DNA from: Limanda limanda
Lineage: Eukaryota; Chordata; Actinopteri; Pleuronectiformes; Pleuronectidae
DNA: 64,000 nt
NCBI RefSeq assembly: GCF_963576545.1
Contig: NC_083646.1
Coordinates: forward strand, 19,850,663 to 19,914,662
Reading direction: 5' to 3'
Below the pieces are notes generated by a model. The model ran no database searches, had not been told where the DNA came from, and saw nothing but the letters and a program-made list of their open reading frames with translations. Within the stretch, counting starts at the first letter, position 1; each line of letters starts with the position of its first letter. This document shows, piece after piece, positions 36,345 through 64,000 of this stretch. Both the position numbers and the translations under genes were made by a program.

Positions 36345-37059
36345 GTGCAAATTATTTGATTTACCCAGCATCAAATAATCAATTCATTACATCAAATAAT
36401 TTCAGTGCAGTTTTCACAGACGTGCTATTTATTATTTTGCCGACGTTCATCCCCACGAGAATCTTTTGCGTATTTGTACGGCTCAGCTCCTGAGCAATAA
36501 AACTGTATATTCTACTTTAATTTGAAAGGCTTCATCTAAACAAAGTTTTGATTCTAATCCAAAGAGCCATTTTTCCAAGGACGTAATTGAAGATGAAACC
36601 GTTTACCTGAAGATGGATTTTTTGAATAATCACAGACTTGGGCTCCTCTTGGGATTCTTCTTTTTCAGCCCAATTTTAGCTTCATCTTCTCTATTCCCTC
36701 GACAGCTACTTGTTGAACTACTCGTCTAGATCGATGAAGCCGTTGCAATTAATAAGCATTTCTTATCAAGGTCTTAAAATTGCTCACTTTATATTTTTCG
36801 GTAATTTAATATGTAAAGGTAGATTTCAGCCAATTTCTTCTTTTTTACCGTATAAAATAATAAAGAATTCTAAAGTCAGAAACAAAAGAAGACAGAAACT
36901 AGGGCTACGTTGTAGCACTGACGGCCCGAGCACACGCATTTTGAAGCCTGTTGCGGTTATTGGAGAGAGCGATCAATGACCAAGCGCACGTCTCCACATC
37001 TTATGTTTTGCTCACTGCGGCAAGAATAAACGCGTCTATCAAAGTTTACAACATGTCAC

Positions 37060-38135
37060 TACCCTGTAGCCAGCAGGTGGCGCTGTAATGATGAGTCAAT
37101 ATCGACACATGAATCTGAGAAGGGCGGGACTGCGAATGTGTGAATGAGGTTTGAGGCTGAAAGAACAATGCACAGAGGAGTTCTAATAAATCTGTCTTTT
37201 TTGGCGAGAAAGACAAATGTCCCTATCAATTTTTGTACGTGTCAGCCAATCTTAGTGCCGGGGCTTCACTTTAGGGGGCGCTAGTCAGTTATTTTGTCAC
37301 ACCCATTCCTTAAAACCGTAGAAATATCTTCCGGGGGGTGCTGTTGTTAAACAAATGTATTTTGAGGGAGACTGAAGCATGAACACTGAAGTTACAGCAA
37401 TTTCGTGTTTAACGGCGAATTGATGAACTTTGATTCCATGCAACTATTATAGCGTATTAGCGTTTGACGAAAAGTCCCAGTAATCTTATGCCATGATCAA
37501 TCTCTTGAGACACTTTTGACACAGTTTGACATGGTGCAGTCAGTGATGTGGAGGAATACTTCCAAGTTTAAGATGTTCCAAAAACAAGACATTTCCTGTT
37601 GCCAACAGGGGGCACTGTGATTTTAATTAATCATTTCTGTGTAGATGTCTTCAGGCCGGGATTCTTGTCTTACATGTCTAGTTTGGAGTCGATTGCACCA
37701 TGTATGTCTGAGATACAGAACATTGTGTTTTGATGGTGTGTAATTAAACTAATTTGAGGTAGTTTATATCTCCAACTGGTTGTGATGACACTCCTGTCCA
37801 TATGAAGTTGATCTGATGAAAACCCTGGGACAAGTAACTCAAAGAAAAAATTTACAAAACGGCCGAAATGGTCACTAAATCCAAAACCTAGGGCTTCCTG
37901 TTGCGTTTTTCCCATTGCACCTCTAGACTTTTTTGTTTAGTTATTAAACGCCTGGTGTACGATTTTTGTGAAGATCAGTGACAACTAACCGAGTGGCTTC
38001 TCCTTAGATGGCGCTGTTGTAATTTTGCCACGCCCATTTCAAATTACTCAAGGATACAATCACTTTTTAGAGTTTTGATTTTCCTGCAAACTTTGGTAAG
38101 AATTTAAGGCCACCTAGGCCCTGTAGAAGCACAAA
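37060..38135. repeat. Diverged dispersed repeat with recurring 'ggtggcgctgt' words
   Basis: A low-order pattern returns several times: CAGCAGGTGGCGCTGTAATG (37072), AGGGGGCGCTAGTCAG (37273), CAACAGGGGGCACTGTGATT (37605), AGATGGCGCTGTTGTAATTT (38008). Each is followed by ATTTTG-CCACGCCCAT or TCA-ATAT type sequence. This fits a common unnamed fish repeat. Copy edges are not clear. Confidence 0.45.
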
Positions 38136-38199
38136 AGGGAAATACAATAGGGACTCTAACCATAGTTGCTCAGGACCTTAAAATAAAAATATCCAGTCT

Positions 38200-38981
38200 T
38201 ACCAAGTACTTAAAACAGTTTATTTGAAATCTTTACAGATGTATCACAACTAGAAGTTACCATAAGACTAAAAAGGTGGGATACCGAACTTAACTGTAAC
38301 AAGTACATTACCTAGTTACATGATGCAAAAAGGTGAATAAGCATAAAGAGGTACAAAAAAAAAAAATCCAAAGAACTGAATTGATAAAACTGCCTGAATT
38401 ATACATCTGAGACACATTATTTAATGCCAGGTAAGATTAACTGATTTCTTTTGACATTTTAACCTTTTTGTTTATCATGAAAGAACAAGTGCAACAAGGA
38501 GGAGGTGGAAGAGGCTACACTTTGGAGCAATAAAACAGTACCTTTCCAGAACATGTGGAGTCAATGAGGGACTTCATGTGAAAATACAGGGCTCTTTATC
38601 TAAAATCTCAACGATATCCGGTGACGGGGGCAATAGTACAAAACTGAATGGAATGAGCAGACAATGGAGATTTAACTTACAAAAAATAATGAAACGAAGC
38701 TTGCAAATTGGTGACTAAAAAAATGTTGCTTTATAAATATAATTGTTAAACATTCTTCCTCACTTTGTTTTACCCGAATGAATACTGCATGATTCCATCT
38801 GTAGTAGAGTAAAATCTTATTTAATTTGTTTAAGTTTCCAACCCGTTCCCCGCTACTCCCGCCCCTTTCCCAGAAACAAATGGGGCTGACAGGAAAACAA
38901 AATAAAAAGGGCCAAAAACTTGAGTAATTAAAAAAGTATATCTGTTGCAAGCAGAGTGTTTTTTTTCTGTTCTTCCAATGT
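38200..38981 (-). other. rad21: RAD21 3' UTR
   Basis: AT-rich, no open frame of note. A canonical AATAAA on the minus strand at 38219-38224 is the best poly(A) signal, placing the end near 38200. The end is inferred. Confidence 0.6.
38219..38224 (-). terminator. rad21: RAD21 poly(A) signal AATAAA
   Basis: Perfect hexamer about 760 bases past the stop codon, reading on the gene strand. Confidence 0.6.
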
Positions 38982-44372
<5,391 letters not shown>

Positions 44373-45593
44373 CTGGAAAACACAATTTGTTCATGTATGA
44401 GAGCAGGCCACTCTGAAAAGCTCAGGACAGAGAGACAAAAAAATACAAAACACAAACTAACAGCTCTGAGATAATGCTGATTTCAGCTAACTTCAGAAGC
44501 ATGCAGCTCTCTGGGAGTGCATTGCACAGTGTGGTGGATATAAATTACACTAGTGTACAGAATAAATGCTTTGCAAGGTTAACATGATTTTTTTTTTAAA
44601 TATTCGTTGTAAATTACACCAAACATCAGCCTTTAAGGCCACACAAGACGGAACAAACTGGCTTTGTAAAGATATGGATCTATTTAATATATTATATCGT
44701 GTCATAGACGAAATAGTTTGTATTGTTGAAATCTTCGGTTTTAAACAACTATTGCCTTTGAGAACTTTAGGGTTTGTTCTCTCTCTCTCTTAGAAGAATC
44801 CTGTTAATACTAATTCATAATGTCGCAATGGTTATGCTGGCGGCTTCAGGGCTAGCATACAGCTAACTATAACAGTCACATCGATGCGGTTCCCTCCAAG
44901 CGGTTCTCTTGCTCTTGTTATACACCGATCACGTAAATTGGATCGTTCCTCATTGTAAAATACCAAAACAGAGCAGTATACGTGAAATAATTAGAATCCA
45001 CTGCATTCAAAACAAGCGCCGACTTCATTCAAGTTCCGCCTGTCTCCCAGTCAGGGACGCAAAACACTGGTAATGCACAGGTCTCCGCTCGGCAACAGAC
45101 GCGATCCCGTACAGTACACAGATGACTCTTAACCAGCACAAATACGTAAATCAGACATGTACAGGTAAGACGCGGGAGGTTACACGATCACCTCAGAGTA
45201 CAGTCTGAGCGCCAAAAGGGGGATCGACACCAGTAAATAGTCGGCGCCATCAACTGGGTCAACTACATTAGCCGCCAGCTAACTACAAAAGGAGCAATGG
45301 AATCGCGAACTACGCGTGAAATGAACCAGTTTCCGTCCCGGCCGATAAATTAGAGCTTTTCTAATAACAACAGAGGAGACTGCGGTTCTTTCTCGGCAAC
45401 ACAGAAAGTGCAGCACGCTGGGTATAGAAGCTCGCACTTTTTCCCTCTACCAGCACAACAGTGTGGCTAGCTGGCGGCTACAGGCTCCGTGTCCAGGGAA
45501 GGCCGCGGCGGATAAACACCGACCCCCGGGTAGATTCTCCCCCCGGCCCGGCACCGGGAAGCGGGCGGAGGTTCCCGCTGCAGACTCACTCAC
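44373..45593 (-). other. RAD21 intron 1
   Basis: 1.2 kb within the 5' UTR. Its promoter-near end is GC-rich (GGCCGCGGCGG, CCCCCGGCCCGGCACCGG) and acts as the 3' half of the CpG island. The rest holds nothing recognised. The other RAD21 introns are 0.1-0.85 kb and show no elements. Confidence 0.7.
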
Positions 45594-45770
45594 CCACAGG
45601 TCGCCTTTCTCTGTGAAACTCCAACTACGATGTAATTTCTCCCAGCGAATTCTCCCCTTGTTGTACTCATTAAAAGAGCCAAGATGGCGCCACTCGCCTT
45701 CCTCCCGCTCACCGCTGTCCTTTTAAAATCGGCAGGATGTTTACAGTCAAAAATGGCGGAGGAGGAGTCT
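45594..45770 (-). promoter_or_regulatory. rad21: RAD21 noncoding first exon and promoter, with YY1-type sites
   Basis: A donor GTGAGT follows CGACCTGTGG at 45594, which would splice to the acceptor at 44372 in the 5' UTR. Upstream lie AAGATGGCGCC (45681-45691, plus strand) and AAAATGGCGG (45750-45759). Both fit the YY1 site that often marks start regions of housekeeping genes. A CpG-rich stretch (45470-45600) abuts the exon. The transcription start is probably near 45690-45720, without a TATA box. Confidence 0.65.
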
Positions 45771-45839
45771 GCTGACAGACAGCCCCACAGATATGGACAG
45801 CCCGCTGTGCGCGCCAGGCACAGATAGGGGGCGCTGTGG

Positions 45840-46269
45840 CACAGTGCGTACGTGACAGACAACAGGAAGGATGGTGACCATGGAACTAAAATAAATCAAT
45901 ATATTATTATTAGTAGTACTATTATTATTAGTATTATTATAAGTAGTAGTAGAAGTAGTAGTAGTAGTATTGTAGTATAGATCAAAATATGCTCCAATTG
46001 ACTTTAAAATAATTAATTCTGAGACCTTAATTACAAAGGGACAGGCTTATTCTCACCAACAAATGACTACATTATATTACTTTCAATATCATTACAATAA
46101 TTATTATTATTATTATTACTATTAGTAAGTTAGTAATAACAATATTGTTGCTGTTGTTGTTGGTGTTTTATACACTGATACAGTGACTCATCCTATTTAC
46201 TTATTTGTAAGATTTTATCTACCATCTATTTTATTTGTAAAGCGTTTTTTAACATTGTTAAGAAAACTG

Positions 46270-46350
<81 letters not shown>

Positions 46351-49300
46351 GACCAAGCCTGGATGTTAATCACATGCTGTATATTAATATAAAGGAAGTT
46401 GAATTAAATTGTTGTCTCCCACTATTTTTGCCTTTCATAGATTTTTCCATTTGCAAGAAAAGAAAGAAAAGACTAAATTGGCTGCGTTCCATCAAGGGAA
46501 CTCAGCTGCAGGTGCCCCATGTCATGGTGCACCTAAATGGAGCAGAGCCATTACTAACATAATTAGGTGTGCTCTCTGCCATGAAAGTCAAAATGTCTGC
46601 TCTGATAAAGGCTCTGTAATGACTAATCATCTTGTTGTTGTTGTTGTTGTTTATATAACGAATGAAGGAATCAATCACTTAAGGTACATTTAGAAAAAAT
46701 TGTAGTGGGACAAACTTAATCTGTAGCAAAAATGTTTACAGGAGAAAGAACCAATCTGCAGCTCAGAAAAAAACAAAATCAATGCTTTGAAGTAAATCCT
46801 GCGTGTGTGCAGGGAACTGGAGATCCACACAGACTACAAAACCAATTTCCAAACAGTATATTAGATAGTGAGATGAGGAAGAACATGCCTAACAGAGAGA
46901 CTGACTCATCTACAATCAAATTGCAAAATTGGTATGCAGTAAAGCGGATTTGTCTCATGGGCCACAGCATCTGTTGCGGTGGATGCGCTGCCAGCTGAGC
47001 ATGTTTATGGTTTACCAGCAGCAGGGATCCACGTCACAGTAGTGGGCTGGATGGTTGATAACTGAGGCACGTCATGTTTTCGTTATATGCAATGAACATT
47101 AAACATCATGCTGACTAAATGTATTTGCCTGTGAGCAGATAGGCTCCAAAATCAATCAGATCTTTTCTTTCACACACATTTCATCATCGCACCAACCGTC
47201 TCATCTTAAGATTAACAAGATATTGATCTAGGCCAAATAAATAAAGAATCATAAGCTAACAGAGACGAGGGAGAAAACAATTAATTAAAATGGTGTTAAA
47301 TTGGAAATTGGATGGAATTTTTCAGTGTGTTGCATCAGTGATCGAAGGGAATATTAAATGGAGCCCTTTTTTGTGTAGGCATCTAATGCTTTGTGCAGCG
47401 TGCAGAGATACTGCTGTGCGACTCATCACAACACAAAGCTGCAGAGCCACGTTTGGATGGGGACACAGAATTTGGGCTCAATTCTTTTTAAATGAGATCA
47501 TCTGAACCAGGATGGCAGATTGCTGCTTTCTGTTTTCATGTGTGCCAGATGCAGCCAAACTGCTTCAGAGGAAACAGCCTCTCTCTCTGCCTTTGCTTTC
47601 CCCACTTACAAGGTGTGAGTCACAAAGCCTGAACGTCTGATTATCTCCACATAGCGAAACACAAGTATATTATTATCTTCACAGCTGTATGAAGTGAAAC
47701 ATCTTGTTCTTTGTTTTCACTGAAGCATTCTTACACACACACACACACGCAAACACCCACAGGAGATTTGGACTAAACGTGGAGATAGATTTGTATCCAG
47801 GCAAATGCTGATTGAAGAATTTGATTCTTTTAATCCAGTGGAATTAATTGTTTCTGGCTAATAGTGTCATAATGTGTCTAATCTGAATATATTTAATTAT
47901 GTTGCTCCCTTCCCCTCCCCTCCCCTCCCTGCTGTACTCTACTCTTCTGTAACATATCTGTTTTATGAAATGCTCCAAATTCAATTGCAAATTACCACAG
48001 CAGAACATGTGATGAAAATAATCAACCATGCAACGTGTGTTCGGTCGCAATCGAGTTAACTCAAAGTGGCAGATACCACCATGATGACATCATTTCCCCA
48101 TCATCTGCTGATACCAGGACTGCAACTGTCTCTGAATCTACAGAAAACTAAATTAAGGAAAGAAGAAAATATAGCTGAGTGTATCGCTGCCCGATATCTA
48201 ATGTTGTTATAGAGAATCACTAATTTCCATCAACCCATCTCGATCTGCTGTTTTTAGTTTGCTGTTTTGGTACACAGAGCTAACAGAGTGAATGGGGTCT
48301 CTGTGTAACTGTAACTAGATCATCTCTCCTGCTCAGGCACGGGTCCAGCTCTTTCACCTTTCTGCTTTGAGTTTCGTTGAAGCTATCTCTCTCGTAGCTG
48401 TTGCTCCAGCTGAGTTGGCAGCTCTCATGCACCATGGGATCATCCTGGATAGATTCTGTTATTTATGCAGCGTGTCTAAACCAATCATCCTGACCGATTT
48501 GTGTAAACACAGCAGCTCCCTGGCATAGGACGAGGTTCACACACGCACACGGAGGAAGCTCAAGATACTTAGGCCCGCTCTCCCGCTGTGGGCGCAATGC
48601 AGAAAAATAACACATGCAAAATAGGTTTGGGAAAACTGAAAATGGGTTGTTATGGCAAAACATAGAGGGGGGTAACAGGTGTAACAGGGAAAAAAGAAAT
48701 GTGTTGTTTCTTTGCATTTAAGGTGTATATGAAAAGTCGAAACTGTAATTGTAAGTTCGGGAAGACATTCAAAACAATATGACCAAAGAATAATACAACC
48801 GATACCACAGAGTCAATTTATATCAAACATTTTATTTGTTGTATTTTGTTTTATAAAATTCTTTTACAAAATTGTGATTTGTTCCCCCCCCTCTATCTTT
48901 CCATGTTCCATCTCTATGAAGTTATTTCTGCAGAGGAGAATGAAAGGAAGCAGGCAGCAATTCAGCTGAGACACAACACTGCCCGATAAATACTGTGTGT
49001 GTGTGTTTGTTTGTGAGAGAATTCTACTGTGGGTGCATTACATGTATTACTACACTTGTGAGAACCAGGAAGAGGAGGCTATTGTGCCCTCGCAAGTATA
49101 CTAATACAAGGCAGTGCATGTGTCAGTACGAGTCTAAAGAGACCTTGAAAGATGTTCCAAACAGAAAAGGCCGGAATGTCAGAATCAGGTCCAGTGTTAA
49201 ACAGCACCAGTTAGGGAGCTGCTGCATGTCACTGGCTATTCATGAGGAAAACAGACACAAAATATGTACAACTGTAATGAAATGGGGGACCTGTTTGTTG

Positions 49301-50697
49301 CACAAGGCAGATCGGGAAAAACAACACGTGAGTTTATTTCTTCTGAAGGCACATCAATATGTAACCCCCTGCCCTCTGAAACACAAGGGAAGGGAAAAGA
49401 AGAAAAGATGAAAAAAATGTCTCCTTAAACATTGCACCAAGTTCATTTCTGAAATGTGATTTTCATTACGATAATATTCAGTTGTCTTGATAGCGCTGGA
49501 ATACTGGGATTGTTAATTTGCTGTCTAGCTGGACATTCTCAGGAGTGAAAAACACCATTGCAGCACCATCTCTGCTGATTCCTCTGTCGCTCACACATAC
49601 ACTCCATCCTTCTCACTCCCTCACACACTCTCTTAAACTGAAAATACTTTATTGAACCTAATAAATACGGGAATGCATGGCAGTCCTCATATTAGATGAA
49701 AAACAAATTATACAAACAAAACCACAAATGATCCAATGGCACATATTGGGGGTCTGTGACGGATTGGGGAGCTCACCAAAATGATTGTTTCACTGCTGAA
49801 GGAGGATTCAGAGCATGTGTGGTTAGATTTCTTGATTTCACACAGAAACGCTGCTGGTTTCACACCTCAAGGAAAGAGGAACTTTAACTTGCACAATGCT
49901 TTGAAAACACAAGTGCACATTTAAGCTTCATCAAATTACATTAACATTTTCCAGATAATCCGATATGACAAATCCAAGACCGAAAAATGTGCATGAGTAT
50001 TAATAAAACTAAACACATTTAATTTGTTTAATCCAATTAGCCTATTGATCCATCTGCAAAAAAACAATTTCATGTGCCACTGACCCTTGACCCTAAATGA
50101 AGATTTGCAGAGATTGAGATGTGTGAGAAGCTAACATGTAAAAAGATGTAATTAATTATTCACGTTTATGGAACATATTTCTTAACATACAGGTTTTACA
50201 TTTTGGTTTTTGAAAATGGCCATGCACATAAGCACATGAAAGGCTTGGAATTCCATGTATTTATGTTAAGGAAACACCACAAATGATAACACTTACTTAA
50301 TAAAGCTGATCTCCCCAAAGGTGCAGTATCTCAAATGTTTGTTAGAATTCTTCGCCATCTCCATATTTGCTTTCAACAAGTGGGTCAAATAAAGATGTTT
50401 ACTCTTGGTCTGAAACCTAAAATGCCGTTTGTTGCTCCTACATGAAAACAGTGTAAGGTTGTGTCAAGTACTTGAAATTGGGTCTATGAGAGGAATAATA
50501 ATAATGTCACATAAATATCCCATACTGAACAAGCCCAACACGATCCAGTCCCTGGATTTTAGAGTGGTTAGTGTTTCAAAAAATCAACTCGAAAGCTCAG
50601 CCTCCCTTAACTGAGGTTCTGCCTTTACAAACGAAAAATTGATTTCAGAATGGCACATAATGACAATTTAGTTTGTTCAATTGAATAAAAATAAACA
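45840..50697. other. Spacer between RAD21 promoter and EXT1 3' end
   Basis: 4.9 kb. It begins with AT-rich GTA/ATT low-complexity DNA and a long ATT array, then unique-looking DNA with small AC tracts (47733-47749). No exon of MED30, SLC30A8 or AARD was found. At 48990-49110 a GT tract followed by TGTGAGAACCAGGAAGAG suggests an old repeat. Confidence 0.6.
46270..46350. repeat. (ATT)n microsatellite, 27 units
   Basis: 81 uninterrupted bases of TTA/ATT repeat. Shorter, broken ATT and GTA arrays lie at 45900-45970 and 46096-46125. The long pure run is expected to vary in length between individuals. Confidence 0.97.
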
Positions 50698-51570
50698 TTT
50701 ATTACACTCCAGTAAATAAAAACATGACTGCTGACCTGAAGAATTTACCACAAGATCCATAATTTCAACATTTGTAAAGAAAATCACAAACCATTGAATC
50801 AAAAACAAAACAGAAAGCAGCAAGGTCAAGGTGCTTGTCCTGCACCGTGCTCTTCTCTCAGACGCATATCAACACCATTAGATAAACTCCAGGCACTATG
50901 AATATCAGATCGTTGATGGTTGATGGGTTTTTCATTCCTCCTTTTCCTCTTGCTATTGGTTTTTATTAAGACAATACAGAGAGTAGTGCTGGCCATTCAT
51001 TCACTGTATAAAAAAAATAGTAAAACACAATCCAAAATAGTGTTATCCTCTTCATAGTCAGTATCATCAATAATATTCATCAAAAACGTTCAGGGACCTG
51101 TGCATAGTGTACAGAGCAGAACAGACAGTCGGGTTCAGTGGGATGGAGTTTTCAGTCGTTTGCCACCGTTGGGACACAGAAGCTGCAAAGTTGTCATTTA
51201 CAACTCCATGAATTTGACCACTTCAGTTCATAGTCAAACACATTAGAAGTCCTCAGGTGTCCTTCGGCTGTTGGTAGCCATAGTGAATATACTTGGACCA
51301 GTGAGCTCAGCTGTCCACCAATACACAAAAGAGACAAGGTGGAGAGGAGAATACACGGAGGAACCTTTACAGACACAACAGAGGAGCAAAAAGGATGTGC
51401 TGTTCTCCTCTTGTGTTGGAGTTTATTTTCCTCCCCCCCCTTCTACCCAGTCCAATTTGCATCTCCATTGATCCTTCCATGAGAATCATGGAACTGCTTT
51501 GCATGTCTCCATGGGTCCGCCCCCTCGCTCTCTCTTTCTGGTGTCCGGTGAGCGGGGGGGCTCCGGAGCG
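50698..51570 (-). other. ext1: EXT1 3' UTR
   Basis: No frame continues past the stop. Two AATAAA hexamers on the gene strand, at 50962-50967 and 50698-50703, are both possible poly(A) signals, giving a UTR of about 0.6 or 0.87 kb. The end is inferred. Confidence 0.5.
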
Positions 51571-61612
<10,042 letters not shown>

Positions 61613-64000
61613 CTGTAAGAGTAACACACAACACCACACACAATATAAACCCTTGGTTAATAAGATGAATTGTTGAAGGCAAGTTGTTTTTGTGGAGCCT
61701 GTAATTATAATGACATCCACAGTATGGAAATAATGCAAACCTACAGCGACAAGACGCAATGTATGAATAAGTAAAAGGTATTAAATCTGTGGTGTGGAAA
61801 CGATGAAGAAGAGCCTTGTCAGTGTCATATCTCCTGTTACATTAAAATATTCAAATTCAAAAGGTATTACCCCTTTCTGTGGTATAATCTCCATTTAATA
61901 TTATGATAAAATGAGCAAGTGAGAAAACTGAAAAATAAAAGGCTTATGCTCGGCCAACCCTGCCATCACTGTACAAGGTCGATTTCTCAAGCAATCAAAT
62001 CAGCCAATTTAACCAAGAGGGGCGACATCTTCCCACACATTTCCATTAACTACAGAATCATCACAGCACCACGATGACTACTCTCAAAGCGACGAGGGAC
62101 TGTGCTTTCATAAAATGACCATTATGTTCAGTGGCAAAGGAGATAAATGTACTTGTAAATTAAATCTTTTTTTCTGAGAGATTAATGAAATTGTATTGAA
62201 GTGTGCGTCGACATTTGTGTTTGTGTGTGTGTCCTTGTCTATCCAGTTATCCATTTTTGTTTTGGCCTGTAACATTAGGTGTGTGTTTGTGTGTGTGTGT
62301 AAGAGTTGGATAGTACATACAGCTTCCTGCCAGAAGTGAGGAGCCTTATAATCTGCAAAGCGATTACTATTCACTGATTGGTCTTATGCAAAAGCACGTC
62401 CAGGCGCTGCTGCAGCACACGTATAATCTCCTTGGTGTCATTAGTAAAAGCTACAATCTGCTGGACCTATCACCACACAACATAAAACACAACCACATTG
62501 GAAGAGCGCAACAACAGATGTTGACAATGAAACAAGTATTGGGTGTTTAGTGGAGCCAGTGGCCGCTTCAAATTCAATGCTTGTCTATTTGGGGTGTTAC
62601 GGTAGAGGTGCCTGGAGTTCCCAAAAAGGATTAAATTTAAAATGTTTGTGTTCTATCTTTTTAGGGGCTCCTTTCGTGGTTATGTTGTGACGTCTTGGCG
62701 ACTGTACATACGCACCGGATACTGAGAAACTCGCTGTTGGACAATGTTCCCAAGATGTAAAAAAAACAACAACCACACAAATGTTGATGGCTTTTTACAA
62801 GCCAACACCTTCAATGCGGGTCACAACGCCAGAAAATGTGCAACGTCATCACCTAGACATTCACCCAGGTGTCATGTTTCCATCACTGCATATCGGAGAC
62901 AGTTAAAAAAAACGCTCTACTGCAGAGTAATTTGACCCAGGAGTGAATGCTGATTGTATCCATAGCAGAAAAAAGCCCCAGCATCTGGCTGTTTGGGTGT
63001 TAGTGGTTTTTTTTGACCAGTGGATAAGGGGCTTTATTTAACTCCTCCTCCAAAACCTAGCTCCCACTTAAATCCTGTGACCGTCTCTGACCTGGCCTGT
63101 TGGAATACTTCACTGAGCCAGTGTAACTAATACAGCTCAGTAGCCTTCAACTTCCCCAAATTCCCCAATTTGTGCCTGGCCTCTTCAACTTTTGTGCTCC
63201 CCAGTGTAAGGCTGTGTTTGTATAGAGGCACCATTACCTCCAGGCTGTGGTCCAGCCCTCCACCCCAGCCAACCTCTGCATGCTACTACCATGAGAAGCT
63301 GCACCTCCTCCAGTGTCGACCTGGTAATCTGTTTCACTGTCTCACCATGTGTCGCTTCTTTCTCCTCTGTGGTGTATATGTCTTCCCATTCCACCAAATA
63401 TAGAATCACTTCTCATTTTATATTATAACTCAAAAGTGATCACTCTTCTTCTTTTTAAATATCTTGCTTCCCTACAAATTCTCACACGGTACATCAACAC
63501 CATAACTTGGGTTTCTTTGATTATTTGTGGATGTAAATAAAACGTAATTTTATTCCCAGGAAATAGCTTTCCATGGTTGCACTGTACAGTGTGCTGTATG
63601 TCACTGGTGGAGAAAAAATAGCTTAATATCTGAAATTCAAATCATAACACCATATGCATATAATTATATGCATATTTTACATACTGCTACCCTAAGTGTG
63701 TGGTAGTAAAAGGCATTTAAAATGCCTCAGGGAAAACTGGTTATTAAAATAAATGTAGTTATTCTTTAAATATAACTGTGGTCTTGGCTTAGATCACTAA
63801 AACGAGAAGGCTGACGTGCTGAGTACCACTGGGAATTAGGGACACTTGATGAAGACTAGATGATGAAATGAAGAAAGAGTCAATGGAATGTTGTATGTGC
63901 AGCCAAGCATTTACTATAAACTGAAGTTATAATTCAAATCAGTATGATTGAGGAGCGGAAAGGAGAGGAAGAAGTGGGTGAAGAAGAAAGGATGGCAAAG
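61613..64000 (-). other. EXT1 intron 2 (partial)
   Basis: No match to EXT1 exon 2 (expected to end ..FRFLEALQ) was found, so the whole stretch is intron. It holds GT tracts at 62219-62232 and 62279-62300 and otherwise nothing I recognise. Confidence 0.6.

Larger units (their letters stand above)
35766..38199. other. Spacer between EIF3H promoter and RAD21 3' end
   Basis: No exon of UTP23, the gene that lies here in human, is seen on either strand. The spacer holds a probable hAT-like element (35965-36344) and a long repeat-like block (37060-38135). The rest (36.4-37.0 kb) is AT-rich and holds nothing I recognise. Confidence 0.6.

Noticed and set aside
35766..38199. UTP23, expected here from human gene order
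   Set aside because: No part of a PIN-domain protein was found on either strand.
46270..46350. CRISPR-like or satellite array
   Set aside because: Pure trinucleotide repeat with no spacers, in a vertebrate genome.

Overview
This window is vertebrate nuclear DNA, almost certainly from a teleost fish. It carries parts or all of three split genes whose exon phases and proteins match vertebrate EIF3H, RAD21 and EXT1. The rest is intron and spacer DNA rich in AC microsatellites, non-autonomous hAT elements, a Tc1-like remnant, a tRNA-derived SINE and other repeat types common in bony fish. No prokaryotic or viral gene system is present. The species cannot be fixed from the sequence alone.

Layout. 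All three genes lie on the minus strand, so they read from right to left. (1) 1-35647: the 5' half of EIF3H. Coding exon 1 is at 35546-35647, exon 2 at 25056-25212 and exon 3 at 1636-1803; the later exons lie beyond the left edge. The two full introns are about 10.3 and 23.3 kb and hold most of the transposable elements. (2) 35.7-38.2 kb: spacer with repeat-like DNA. (3) 38.2-45.7 kb: complete RAD21, with a noncoding first exon, 13 coding exons (634 codons) and a 3' UTR. (4) 45.7-50.7 kb: spacer with a long ATT microsatellite. (5) 50.7-64.0 kb: the 3' part of EXT1. Nine coding exons match human exons 3-11 (human residues 353-746); exons 1-2 lie beyond the right edge.

Roles. EIF3H is a subunit of translation initiation factor eIF3, RAD21 is the kleisin of cohesin, and EXT1 is a heparan sulfate polymerase of the Golgi/ER. 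They do not form one pathway. Their neighbourhood reflects the vertebrate 8q24-type synteny block, here shortened: the genes that lie between them in human (UTP23, AARD, SLC30A8, MED30) are not seen.

The most unusual find is a 1.2-kb hAT-type element at 16402-17625 with an 8-bp target-site duplication. It carries a decayed histone H3 coding fragment. A second hAT-type element with a very GC-rich payload lies 176 bp away. Also of note are two copies of a deleted hAT element that keep a BED-finger start, a foldback repeat in EXT1, and replacement of the arginine at the second separase site of RAD21.
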